In this document: in pieces, positions 1 through 11,541 of the stretch
How positions within the stretch are numbered: position 1 is the first letter of the stretch
Layout of the letters: each line of letters starts with the position of its first letter
Position numbers and translations under genes: made by a program
Notes under the pieces: generated by a model
Database searches by the model: none
The model's input: only the letters and a program-made list of their open reading frames with translations
Told to the model about the DNA's origin: nothing
NCBI GenBank assembly: GCA_021307315.1
Contig: JAJSPD010000016.1
Span: 1-64,000, forward strand
Length of the DNA stretch: 64,000 nt
From: Bisporella sp. PMI_857
Taxonomy: Eukaryota > Ascomycota > Leotiomycetes > Helotiales > Helotiaceae
Reading direction: 5' to 3'

Positions 1-567
1 TAACCAAGCCTAGAGGCTTAGCTCAGTGACTGTATCCCTTCCGATTGGCATCTCTGAAGTTTACTTCACATCTCCCTAATGTCATGCTTGATGTTAAAGG
101 TTTTGACAATATCAATTATACGCAGGAGTCCTGAGAGCGGATTTTCTTACTAGTGATGTTGGAAGTAAAGATCACAAACGTGGAGTCGTAGCAACTTTAG
201 AGCCTACGTCATGGCTGTTGATGTAATGGACTAGTTTTATACATTGAAGGGCTGTGATGAACATACCGGTAATCTCACATCTTCGATAAAACGTCTTTCA
301 TCAACTCGTACTCCACGAGAAAGCATGATACCTGGGTAGTGCCGCCCGCCAGAGGTTCGAGGAAGTCATGACCCGCATTTTTAGTCCTCGTGGAGCAACC
401 CAAACCAGCGGGGTCGATGTGGGATTCCCATTACGTCGAAACGGAGAGCGAATTCCTCTGCTTAAATACGACCCTCTCGTGTAATCAAAGCTATCCTCAA
501 GCATCGTGTTTGTTTCTTCAATAAATCATTCAAAAATCGTAGCTTCAACAATATCTTACAACTGACC
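1..567. other. Left-edge intergenic region and SDR upstream DNA
   Basis: No coding region with fungal codon character or plausible splice structure was seen. The last part, before the ATG at 568, is the likely promoter and 5' leader of the SDR gene. A 67-codon minus-strand frame at 301-504 looks like chance. Confidence 0.5.
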
Positions 568-1517
568 ATGGCCTCTCCAGAAATAATATCCGCTCCCCCA
601 GCTCACGATGCTAAGCTTGCTCGAAACCTCCCAGAGTTCAGCTTAGCCGGGAGGATCATTCTCGTCTCCGGAGGTGCCAGGGGACTGGGTCTTGCACAGG
701 CAGAAGCACTTCTTGAAGCTGGTGCTATCGGTAACTTGTGTATCCGGTTGATCCTTCAAGGTACCATCTAATGCAAGCACAGTATATGCACTTGACCTTC
801 TTCCTGAACCTTCAGACGAATTCTCCCCTCTCCAGGAACGCGCCAAATCAGAACTGGGCACGGAACTGCACTACGTGCGGACCGATGTTCGCGAGGTGGA
901 GAAGTTAAACGCCGCGGTCGAAGAAATAGCAGAGAAGCATGGGAAGATCGATGGCTTAATTGCCGCAGCAGGTATCCAACAAGAAACGCCAGCGCTTGAA
1001 TACACCAAGGACGACGCAGACCGCATGCTGGGCGTCAATGTTACTGGCGTTTTTCTCACGGCCCAGGCGGTGGCTAAACAAATGGTCAAACGATCCAATC
1101 CCGGCAGCATCGTGCTGATCGCAAGTATGAGCGGAACAGTCGCCAACAAAGGCCTCATCTGTCCCCTATACAATGCCTCCAAAGCAGCAGTTTTACAACT
1201 TGGAAGGAATCTGGCTATGGAGTGGGGAAAGCATGGGATTAGGGTAAATACCATAAGCCCGGGCTACATAGTGACCAAAATGGTCGAGGATTTGTTTGTG
1301 AAGTTTCCGGAGAGGAGGGTGGATTGGCCGAAAGATAACATGCTGGGGAGGCTTAGCACGCCTAATGAGTATAGAGGTGCGGCGGTCTTCTTGTTGAGTG
1401 ATGCGAGTAGTTTTATGACAGGGTCAGATTTAAGGAGTAAGTTTCAATATAGAACGGTATTGCTGAATATTTGCTAACTTTACATTTGCAGTTGATGGTG
1501 GACATTGTGCATGGTGA
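568..1517 (+). CDS. Short-chain dehydrogenase/reductase (SDR)
   Basis: NAD(P)-dependent oxidoreductase of the classical SDR family, probably cytosolic, about 280 aa. Three exons: 568-730, 783-1436 and 1492-1517. Introns have GT-AG ends and the phases match. The cofactor motif SGGARGLGLAQ lies near the N-terminus, followed by the central AAAG motif. The catalytic set is Ser171, Tyr184 and Lys188 in YNASK. The C-terminus ends in DGGHCAW, the position where fungal polyol/sorbose-reductase-like SDRs end. Family knowledge suggests a sugar, polyol or ketone substrate; nothing here defines it. It converges with the minus-strand gene at 1904-2700. Confidence 0.88.
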
Positions 1518-1903
1518 TGGACATACGTTGATGAAAGCACATGAAATTATGAGAATGACTGTGGCATTATCTACCAAAGGAGCGACTTTATGAAATCGAT
1601 AATTTCTCTTGCTCGCTCATTCGATGTGTGCTGAAGCTCTTCGCATTTTTACTACATGTTGCGTGGTCAGGCAAATTCAAAATTGTGAGATTAACCACGA
1701 GCTCTGCTGTTTCAAAATGTCTCCTGGCTTGAGCATGAGTAGAATCGTATTTACATTGTTCTTCTGAGCTAAACTAGTCAAACATGATCCCATATGATAC
1801 AAGTTTCCATGAACGCCAACGCTGAATATGCTATTTTAGACGATATCCTTGATAGGGCATTCCTTCCCTTTTCAAGGGTCTGTTCATTCGAAGTCCAATA
1901 CAT

Positions 1904-2700
1904 TTATCGATTTTCAACGTTCACCACGCCTCTCCTGCCTAACCGGGCCACCACACCAGGCCTTAAGCCTAACTGGTGCTCAATAGCCTCCGCCGGAACA
2001 CCTTTGTCATCCCGTAGCAACAAGATCTGCCTGATGGTCACAACATCTAGAAACTGTCGTCCCTTATATGTACTCTTTCCAATGCTTGCAAACTCTTGGT
2101 CCGCTTCTCCCGCCAGTCGATACCGCGCAGTCAACAAGCTGACTGCCGGGTTCTGCCGCGGATCCGCGCCTCTGGATGGAAATATCGATTGTGCGGGGTT
2201 GGAGGCGGAGGGCTGGAACTGCGACGAGAATTGCGAGATAGGGTTGTTTGGATCGCCTGCTAAAGCTGCGGAGGGAGATACTTTAGAATACGATGGTTTA
2301 GACGATGAGGGTGGTGTGGAGTCTTTTTTAGGGTCTTTGAGCGGAGCGCGGGTTGAGAGGTTATATATTGAGGAGTTTGATTGTGTGGGATGGGGTTGTA
2401 CTGGTCCAAGAGATTGGAGGCGGGCTGCTAACTCTGGATCCGCACCGACTGGTTCCGCTGTTGATTGTTAGCTATGTTCCCCTTTCATAGAAAAATTTAA
2501 CGGAATGGAACAGCAGACGTACCACGAGCTTCAGGGGATGGCTGAGAAGCTTCATTCGCTGCGTGGAGCCATCCCCGTTCTGGCACTTGATGCTGAGACT
2601 TTGGCGCATGTCTGGGCTGCGGAGCAGGTGCACGAGTTGGATATTTGCGCACCACATTTCCAGGAGCTGCCTTCGCCACCCTCGATGCTGAAGAGCCCAT
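1904..2700 (-). CDS. Small fungal protein with C-terminal HTH-like region, possibly N-myristoylated
   Basis: Two exons (2700-2523 and 2457-1904), with an intron starting GTACGT and ending CAACAG, give 243 aa. The N-terminus MGSSASR fits the MGxxxS myristoylation pattern and is followed by a basic RKYPTRAP segment. The middle (about 60-165) is Pro/Ser-rich and low in complexity. The C-terminal part (about 166-243) has YRLAGEADQEF, then VVTIRQILLLRDDKG and AIEHQLGLRPGVVARLG, which reads like a helix-turn-helix. I recognise the architecture as a conserved fungal protein of unknown function; the localisation is inference. Splicing restores one frame, so the overlapping plus-strand 225-codon frame is judged a shadow. 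Confidence 0.8.
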
Positions 2701-2967
2701 TGTGTGAAAGCGGTGCGGGTTGAGGTGGGCTGTTGTTCAGTTTGAAAGCATCTCAGGCAAAACACATCATATTATGTCATCATTAGGGCTGAGAAAGTGG
2801 GTTGTCGAACAATGCAAGGCTGACAAGTGGAGAGGGAGGGGCATATTCTTATCAGCTAGGTGACGCGTCTACGAATTTAAGTGTTGCGCAAATCGATAAA
2901 CTATCGAAATGTAGAGTTTCGAGGATATACTCGTCGCTTACATTCCTCCCTTATTGCCTAGGGCAAG

Positions 2968-5048
2968 ATGAGGGCATTTGCTCATTTTGGGGCTCTCCTT
3001 TTACATTTCGGAATAGCTTCGCCCCAACAGACTCCACTCTCCGCCCCTAATTTGTTTGTGGAGGATTTCAACTGGAACTTCAACTATTCATCATCTGCAC
3101 CTCATTACTTTGCTTCGGCTTATGGCTTGATGCAACAATGGTCCAATACTTTCTTCCCAAATGGCCATAGCATTGTGCCATGCGAAGTTCCTGCTTACAC
3201 AAAACTCTATCATGGGAGAATGGATGGAGATGTCCCGCCTAGTCCAGAGTGGTTAGCCTTTGATATGTATGTTGTTAATAGTATATCTAAAGGACAAGAC
3301 TAAAAATTAGTAGAGGCATGTCCTACGGAATCATGGGTGGCTCTCGAAATTCTCATATGTTAATTTACCAAACTACACGGCCAGTAAAATGCATCTACTT
3401 TGATGGCGAGTCCGCAACTTTATTTGGGAGTGGCCAACTAGACTCCCAAATGCTTCATATCTGGGGAAATATTACCGGCCCACCACAAAACCCAGAAGAT
3501 CGCTTTAGGGGACTCTGGGAAGAATATGCACGCGCCATTGGACTATGTGACTGGATCGAAGATAAAAATTTAGGTGGCAGAGGATGGGGCTTTGAAGGTA
3601 TTGTAAGGATGAATGCTGGGTTTGAAATGATATGGTGTAACTTCACTAGTCCGTCACTAAGATTGGTATCGCATCTGAACGTAACAGCACCTCTCCTTCC
3701 CACCACTGCCGAAGACTATGAAGCAAAAGAGGCAACTAAAACAAGTTATTACCCGCTGCCTCCGGAGCCAACACGACCTGATAAAGCGACAGATCCTGCG
3801 AATCCGCCTGCGCCGCCTAACTGGCGACAATATTGGGGACGCGAACCCTTCTCAAAGAGCCAATCGTGGAACTGGATCGTTGCTTCGACCAAACATTACG
3901 GCTCGGATGGCGGTGCAGCGGGTCTAGGGGAAAATCGGGTTAGATTATTGGGGTGTGGGTTTCTCAGTTACTATTCAGAGATATTTTCCAGTCAATCACT
4001 TGCGCGTGTTGCGGGAGAGAAGGAAAGTCTGAACCTAACTGAGGATGGGATATGGAAAGGACCAGGTTCCAATGGTACTAGATATGGTGGTTTGACCTCG
4101 CTAACAAGACGGAGGAGGCTTCACACGCTTGGAGATACAAGTTCTTCTGATGCAGCAGTGATGAGGTCGAACTCGGAGAGAGTGCTAAGTCAGATCGTGA
4201 ATGGAACGTCAAGCTGCAGTGGCATGGATTGGACGGTCATGACCAACGAAATAGTCCAGACATATGCTGAGCCTTTACCATCTCTCCTAAAGGTGCTAAA
4301 TAAACTAGGAGACATATCGCACAATAACAAGACAGCTGTGAAAGAGTGGTTGGCAAGTGTACGAGAGGACACCCATACCTTTCTCCTACCTTTCATTCAA
4401 TACCCAGAAAACTCAACTGGAGGCCAGTACACGAGGAACTCGCAACTTTTCAATAATACATATCTGCGCTGTCGTTTCCATAGCACAAGACTTCTAGACC
4501 TTGAAGAAGGAATCTCCCTCAACCCTGAAGAGTCTGCTTTAAAATGGGCCGTTGAAGAGGTCATGGGTGGGATTTGCAATGTGCTCGTGGATGTGGGACT
4601 TTCCGTGGAGTCTCTTTGGCAGCAGAAATTCAACCTTGTAAGCACTGCAGATGAAAGAGACACTATAGATAGAAGGATTGTTGAGCAAGAAGTCTTACGA
4701 TGGATCGAAGGTGTGGAAGAATTGATGGCGTGGCTTGGTTGGGCTGGAGAATGGGCACAATGCGACAGGAAGTGCGAATGGGATGAGAGGTGTTATATTC
4801 CTATGTGGCCGCTGATTATGATAGGCGGAGGTCCTGGTAGAGGTCCTGGAAGAGGCCCCCCATATCGACCACCCCAATATGGGTACGATAAACCTGACTA
4901 TGGATATGCACCAGGCTATGGCCCAAGTTATCCTGGATTTCCATCGAATAGGACTGGCCGGCCACCCGGCCATGGTTTCTGGCTGGCAGATGAGTCCGGT
5001 CTGTGGCAGCCTCGTTGCATCAGTCTGGCTACCTTTTTTGGACCCTAA
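2968..5048 (+). CDS. Large secreted glycoprotein with Gly/Pro/Tyr-rich tail, unknown function
   Basis: Two exons (2968-3266 and 3311-5048) give about 678 aa. The N-terminus MRAFAHFGALLLHFGIASPQ is a likely signal peptide. About ten N-glycosylation sequons (for example NYSS, NITG, NFTS, NVTA, NLTE, NGTR, NGTS, NSTG, NNTY, NRTG) are spread along the chain. Cysteines are few but include a C-terminal CDRKCEWDERC cluster. After it comes a low-complexity tail with GPGRGPGRG and repeated YGY/PGY units, then a short ordered end. No catalytic domain is recognisable. The intron (3267-3310) restores frame and gives LAFDIRGMSYG across the join. Secretion is inferred from the signal and sequons; a wall or matrix role would be a guess. 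Confidence 0.8.
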
Positions 5049-7014
5049 GAAATATAGAGTGTTTTTTGAGCCTCATAAAGTATGCTTTTGGTGGATTCCC
5101 TTCCGTTAATTCTTCTGCACCCTCAGCCGCTCTCGACTTTTGGTGGCTTTGTCTATCGTCTCAATAGTCTATTCGACCTGTTCTAATTAGCTGTCGATCA
5201 GACCTTCGCTCCATTCCGGCTCGAAGGCGTTATCTTCAACTCTTCTACCCGCTCCATAATTCTATCTCTACATTCAATCTTTGGCCATAACTGCGATATT
5301 CTAGTCAACTTGTAGGCTACCCCTGTCAAGGTAAGTTGAGGCCGGGGCACATTCGCGTCCCTCCTCCGTATGGAAGATAAGCTCAGTTCGGCCTTGTTTT
5401 TTCCCAGTGCTCTGATCGAAGCACTTCGGGGTTTGGCCGATAGCACGGTGCCAGTCTATGCAGCGCCAGAAATGAAGTCGCGACTCCAGATCCCTTTGGT
5501 ATGAATATCGGAGCTATTCCATCAGGCCCTCCGCCAATCGGCGAGACAATGCAATTATATGCGATGCGAGTGTCGGTGGGAGCACGCGATACAATTGGAG
5601 CGCTGCAGTCTGTAAGCGGATACAGTTCCATAAAAGTCGAGAACGATACTCAAAAGCCTAGACCTAAGAACAATACCTACTTTCCTTGATGATACACTGC
5701 ACGAATGTAAGTTTATTAGTGGCCCAAAGGTCAATGGCGCACCTTCAGCACGGAAGACTTCCAAGCGAAACTTGGCCCAAAATAGGAAGATTTCAATAAA
5801 GGTTGAAGAAGGCATTGGTTATCGTGACAGCACTTGTGTTATGACCCATGAGTATATCCATACTTTTTTTAGTTGCCCCCCAAACTATCAAAAAAGACGG
5901 TTCTTCAAGTTGCTTATGTTCAGGAGCTCGAGCCCCAAGGGTGGCTCCTACCGAGGATATTGAGGGTTTGGGATCCGAGCTCTTTTATAGACCCCTAACG
6001 CCGACCCCTGGATTGCAAGTTTGGTCAAATATATAGAAAACCACTTAGAGCACGATTAATGCTACACTGAACTGCGATGTGTAACCCATGGTCTACAATA
6101 GAGTCGCTCAAAAATAATATACTTCTAACAGGCTGCAAGTTCGAAAGTTCCAGGTTTTAGAGTTTGTTAAATTTTTTAACGTTTCTTGTCCTGTACACCA
6201 TGATCTAGGAATAGTACTAAAAAGCAGACACTAGACCTCTATTCTTTATCAAATTTTCTGCTTGGTCAGAAAATACCAAGAGCTCCTAAACACAGGGATA
6301 TGATATCTGCCACTAAAAAAGTCCCTTAAAATAACATGATAAAACTCAACAAAGATTCTGCAGGCAAATGGCATAGATCATGTTAATGAAATTTATTGAA
6401 AGAAAATTCGAACCATCTACTCGAACTTTCTTGTAGAGAAATGAGTTACCAGATTACTGGGTGCGTTGGTGGTTCAACAAATAATGCTTTCAATTTGTGC
6501 CTGGTCTGATTATACAGCCCACTTGCAAGATCTCGCAACGAACGACAAAAAGTAAATGTGATAAGGTCTATTGCGCGATGCGGCTCAGCCTTATCACAAG
6601 CGCCTCGTGCTATTCTGGGATGGGGGGGTGAATGGGGGCCGGGTTTCTACTACAGTGCTGGATAAATGCCCGCTTGGCGAAGTGTTCTCTCAAAAGCGTA
6701 ATATGATGCGAGTGGATGGATTCAAGGTACGGCAGTGGCAGTGCGGGTCTTTCCCCGGAGGGACTTGCTGCAGAGGGTAGTACCGAATGCCGTGCATCCC
6801 CCCTTCCGTGCCACATTCATGGGGGGTGGGAGATAAAAAAAAAGGGACCTGGATGAACGGTCATCGTCGTGAGATTGTCTTTATTCTTGTCATGCCGCTT
6901 GACATTACATCGAGCCGGGCCGCGCTGACTGTATATAATGGGGCCCAAATCCACTCCTGAAAGAAAAAAAAGCCACTGTCTTCTTTGAATGTGAAATTCT
7001 AATCCTCAAAAGTC
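5049..7014. other. Gene-poor spacer with possible ORF remnants
   Basis: No gene can be defended. A 44-codon frame at about 5370-5504 and a second frame at 5501-5689 have protein-like composition but no splice path joining them, so they may be relics. From about 6040 to 6560 the DNA is AT-rich. A G-rich run and TATA-like DNA near 6930 probably belong to the promoter of the gene at 7015. Confidence 0.4.
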
Positions 7015-8379
7015 ATGGGGCCTGTTGATCCAAGAGCACTAATCTTGTGCATTGTGTTTCCTATCTTTGCCATCGCCGCTGTCGTTGCCAGATTTTGGGC
7101 GGGATACATTCAGAAGTCGAAATTCTTCGCTGACGATTGGCTAATTTTGCCTGCCTTGGTGTGTCTTGCTATTAACTTCGATACATCATTCTTCTAACTG
7201 CAACAGGCCTGCTCCATTGGAAACGCAATCAGTGTTCTTTATGGTAAATGGAAAATATAAAACCTCAATGAGAAGAATCCTTGCTAAATAAGGCAATGCA
7301 GGAGCTTTCAAGGCAGATCTCGGCCGGCACAATGTGCTGGAAGAGGTAGGGTATCAATACCTTCAGCCAAAATTGATTGCTCTTGGGAAAGTCAGTGAAA
7401 CACTCCCACCATATCTTTTCATCACCTGCTTTATTCGAGGCTTACCCACCACAGATGGTATACGTGTCAGAGCCCCTTGTCACAGTCTCCATAACGTTTG
7501 CTCGCCTCTCAATCCTCCTATTCTATAGGCGAATATTCTCAACTCCCTCTTTTCGAAAAGCCCTCATACCTCTCCACATCCTGAACATCATTTGGGGCGT
7601 TGCTTTCACTTTCGCCTATCTCTTTCAATGCAATCCCATACATCGTGTCTGGACCAATCGGGGGGCGATAGGACGGGGTGTATTGGGACGGAGGTACATT
7701 ATTGGTATAGCATTGCCACAATAGTGTTAGATGTGCTGGTGTTGGCGATGCCATGGCGAGAAGTCCTAAAGTTGAGAATGGACTGGAGGAAGAAAGTCGT
7801 GGTGCTTGCAATGTTCGGGCTAGGTGCCATGTAAGTTGCTCCGTATTCGAACTACCTTCAAACATTTTCGCAAAATGCCTCGCTGATATATAGAACAGAG
7901 TCACGGCCGTCAGCATTGGGAAATGCTACACCTTCTTCACTGTTGGGGATCGGCTTAGAAAATACCACGACCTCACATGTGAGCATCTCCTTCCGACCGA
8001 AGGCCATTTCCCAATTACCAATGTGTCCTAGAATCTCTCACTGACCTGTGGTATAGATGACAATGCACCCTTGTTCTATTGGACAGTCCCCGAATGCTGC
8101 CTCGCTGTTGTCTGTGCATGCCTGCCCACTCTTCGACCCATATTCCGACTAATATCGACTACTCCACTTCGCGGCCTTCTTAGTCTCTCCACTTTCAGGT
8201 CGGGTTCTGGAAAGCATGGAGACGCTTCTAAGGCATACGTCTTGAGTACCCATGAGGGTAAAGATAGGCATAGTACGGCTGGTTTCAAAAGAATCAGTAC
8301 CAACTCGGCACTAATTGGTAGAGGGTGTGATGTGGAGACGGATGATCTGGAGGGTAGAAGCTTCGTGTCTCCGGTATAA
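7015..8379 (+). pseudogene. PTH11-like rhodopsin-type membrane protein with one frame break
   Basis: Fungal integral membrane protein of the 'rhodopsin domain' (PTH11-like) family, a class including putative surface-sensing receptors. Six exons: 7015-7158, 7207-7243, 7302-7390, 7440-7830, 7899-7978 and 8057-8379. Hydrophobic helices include LILCIVFPIFAIAAVVA, LVTVSITFARLSILLFYRRIF, a FQCNPI turn, WYSIATIVLDVLVLAMPW and YWTVPECCLAVVCACLP, in family order; the C-tail is Ser/Lys-rich and cytosolic-like. The fourth exon is broken by one base: the six-G run at 7660-7665 needs a seventh G to pass from HRVWTNRG to GDRTGCIG. With that base the product would be about 354 aa. This is either a real disabling mutation or a homopolymer sequencing error; the splice sites are intact, which favours recent loss or error. 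Confidence 0.75.
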
Positions 8380-9174
8380 GAAGGCGTGGGACTGAGATTC
8401 GGGATTTCTGTAGTCTCGATGTGGTGGCTGGAAATTTGAGGACCTAACCAAGGCAATAATTATGCATTCGAGAGGATATGATACATTATTGAATTCTTCG
8501 CTAAATTCTAAGACGCTATATTTGTACGCTTGAATATGGAACGATCTGGCATTGTGTTCATATCCTGTTTGGATGTTCCTGATTTCGAAATCATTCGCCT
8601 GCCGCAGTACCTATGAAAGAGTGAATGTTACTTCAAAGGATATTCGTGATTAGCACTCGGAGATCCTTGTTAGTGACCACGCGTCTGGCACTACTTTACT
8701 GTAATCGTATTGGCGAGATAAAGACTATATCAGGAACCAAAATATAACAAAAATGCTGAAGAAACTGTAGAAATAATAGATCAGGAGGCAAAAGACATAA
8801 AACACAAGGTAGGCTATCGGGTCGTGCAATGCCCACTGCCAACCAAGGCATGATTGCTTCACCAGGGCGGAGTGAATAATTGTAGTATAGCCAGAATTAA
8901 AGCCACTCTACCGTATTTGTAAGAACCGATACATACAGTATGATAGTGTCTAGCCTCCATGACTAGATTCTATCCAAACCATAGAAGCAAGAGCCTCATC
9001 CCTAGATAGACCATCGAACTCCCGCTAAATGCATATCCCAGTTGCCCCTTAAACATCATCATTAGTACACGGACGCTGGTGAAAGTCCAACAATTCCTTA
9101 GGTTGTTATTCTCGAACCACTGCTGCTACATATCAGTACCTGGGTCGGGGAGAAATGTGCGATTGAAGCAGCCC
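8380..9174. other. Convergent 3' intergenic region
   Basis: Lies between the ends of the receptor-like gene (plus) and CAC2 (minus). Nothing coding or structured was recognised. Confidence 0.5.
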
Positions 9175-11541
9175 TTAAGCTGCATCATTCCTTCGACAGA
9201 AATTAGCAGATGAGATTGGCTTACCTGTTGGCGCAATCCTCCTCCTTTTCTTCTCCTGGCCTCCATCTTCGCGCTCACTCTCACTAGCATCACGTTTCAC
9301 ACCACTAGCCGAGCTTGCTGTACTCCGAGGTGTTTGCGGTGGCGTTGTCATTGGCAGTCCTGCTACAAGTCCCAGACCAGATGGACCGGCTACAGTCGCA
9401 GGCAGCGTCCCGCCTACAAGTGTTGGGTTACTTATTATTGTTCCAGCATGCGAAGACGAATTTGAATTAGATCGTGTAGGAGAGGATGGTCTGATATTGG
9501 TGCCAAGCGAGATGGGCGGAGGAGAAGGAGCAACAGAGACATTGGACGAGGTGCGCTGATGACCTGTGCTTGGGAATGGTGATTGTGGTGCAAAGGTAGA
9601 GGTCGGTGTAGGGATAGGGGTATTTTGTGAAGAAGATGCAGCAGTGCTGAGAGCAGGGTGTTTATTTGTTGTTACCTCACCGGTGTATGGCGTTCCAAGT
9701 TCTCCCTCTGTAAAGGTCAACGTGGAGCAGAAGCCGTCAGAGGAGGTCATCAATAGTGTGAGACCATCATTTGACCTGAAAACTCGTAAGCAAAGACACT
9801 AATCACCCCGACTTACTCACCAAGAAAGATCCGTAAATGTCGCACAATGTAAGTTGCTGACAACACAGAGCGGTGTCTGCTGTTGTGTATCATATAACAG
9901 TACGGAGTCCTCGGTTGCCACTGCATATACCATGCGATATGGTAATACAAAAGCCATAGCTGGTCCTTGGGTTGAAGCATCTGGCTCCACTTCTGATGGA
10001 GGAGTTTGAGTGTCCTTAGGCACAGCCGGTGGTGGTTCCATATCTTGTGATGCCGATTTCCCAATGGCTGGCTCTGGAAGTTCCGGCATTGTCTCGTTAG
10101 ATGAAGTATCAATCGTGATGTGTTTAGTTTTCGAGGTGGCTTTTCGGAGTGCGTAGTAAATCGGTGAACACTTGACAGCCACTGACGGTTTCTTATGTCC
10201 CGGAAGATGTGCTATGGGAGGCTTATTGATGCCACCTCTAGTATAAATATACACCGTATTAATAACCTCATATAGGGTTTTTGCGCCCTCTTCTGGCCCT
10301 TTGTGCTGAGTCTGATACAGTCCAGCAGGCGTGAGAAGAAGGCTACCGTCTGGTGTGAATGTCAATCGCCGGAAGAATGACTTCATCGTATCGTTAGCAT
10401 ATATGTGAGCGTTCCTCACCGCAGCGCTCATAGACGGCCGTGGTGACTCCATAGGCATCACAGCTGGTAAAGGAAGAGAGGGAGCAGGCGAAACTGATCT
10501 TCTCATGGACATAGCTGGCGACGAGGCCCCAAAAGAAGACCGTCTGCTATGGCTAATAACGCTAGGTGGGTTCATTGGCAATGCCAATGATGTTGGTGTA
10601 CCAGGACACGATGGTACAGGAGATCCTATGGCAAGGATGGACGATTCATTTTGGGTCTGGGAGCGGAACCCCATTTCGGGAGGCGCTGGGCTGTCGGACG
10701 AAATTCTCCGTCCAGGTAGATCCATCTTCACATTGCTTCCAATTTTTGTGAGCTTAGATTCAATGTCTCGATTGTCGAGGGTAAATTGGCCATCCTTGGT
10801 TCTCAATGAGTAGATGTGGACAGAGCGATCAGAGGACTGGGTGGCGATGTACTCGTTGAGTGGATCCCAAGCAACGCCTTGAACATAGTGCTGGTGCTCT
10901 GCTATCTGACGGACAAGATGCCCTACGCCAAGTTAATTTTTGAGGTTACGATCCCTTTCACAGTATGGCTCACCGGTTTGGGCATTATAAATCCTGGCAA
11001 CATTGTCCATGCTACCGATAATGAAATACATGGCGTCTGGCGACCATGCAAGATCGTAAATCTCGGCCCCCGACGAACGGCACATGTGCCTCTCTCTCCA
11101 TGACTCCTTATCTTCAATTCCATCTCCACCAAATACCGGAACCGCGGACTTGCTTTCGTCTAGTGCCCAAAGCATCACCACTCCATCGTCACCGGCGGAT
11201 GCTAGGACATCGCCTACTTCCAGTCAGTCAATACGCCTGGCTAATCGAACCATATTTACCTACCCCGAGGTGCCCAACGGACGCAATTGACAGTCTGGGT
11301 ATGCCTGGATAAAGTTGCAAGATAATTGATCGTGCGATCCTCCCCATCAGACTCTAGCCTCCATAGCTGCCCATGAATATCAGCGAGGCGAGCAAAGTTC
11401 CCAGGTGCATTGTCTACTAACCCTAACATTATTGTCCCCTCCTGCCGTGGCCAGTCTTCCGTTCTCCCCTTTCTGGAAATCGGCGGAATATATTGGAGAA
11501 TTGGATTCATGCCAGTTGATGATTAGTGGCGTACTCTTCAT
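9175..11541 (-). CDS. CAC2: Chromatin assembly factor 1 subunit B (p60/Cac2), WD40 protein
   Basis: Middle subunit of CAF-1, the nuclear histone chaperone that deposits H3-H4 behind replication forks. Exons: 11541-11422, 11366-11264, 11216-10974, 10922-9821, 9775-9225 and 9179-9175; about 707 aa. The start MKSTPLIINWH, then SPIYSADF and RLATAGGDNNVRLW, is the p60 N-terminal signature, so the second in-frame Met was chosen over the one 66 bases upstream. WD40 units include HTQTVNCVRW, LASAGDDGVVMLW, EIYDLAWSPD, HYVQGVAWDP and LSWSNDGLTLLMTSSDG. A long Ser/Pro-rich insertion follows the fourth repeat and the tail ends in a basic KKRRRIAPT. The last intron (9224-9180) is 45 nt, in frame and free of stops, so retention would only add 15 residues. 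Confidence 0.93.

Noticed and set aside
1794..2471. 225-codon plus-strand frame
   Set aside because: Antisense to the spliced minus-strand HTH-like gene, whose frame has better composition, splice sites and an ordered conserved end.
5370..5690. Small two-part gene (44-codon frame plus 62-codon frame)
   Set aside because: The only intron joining them would be 27 nt, too short, and no family was recognised.
6380..6480. Possible minus-strand tRNA (T-arm-like GGTTCGAAT)
   Set aside because: No matching acceptor stem, D-arm or anticodon arm could be formed.
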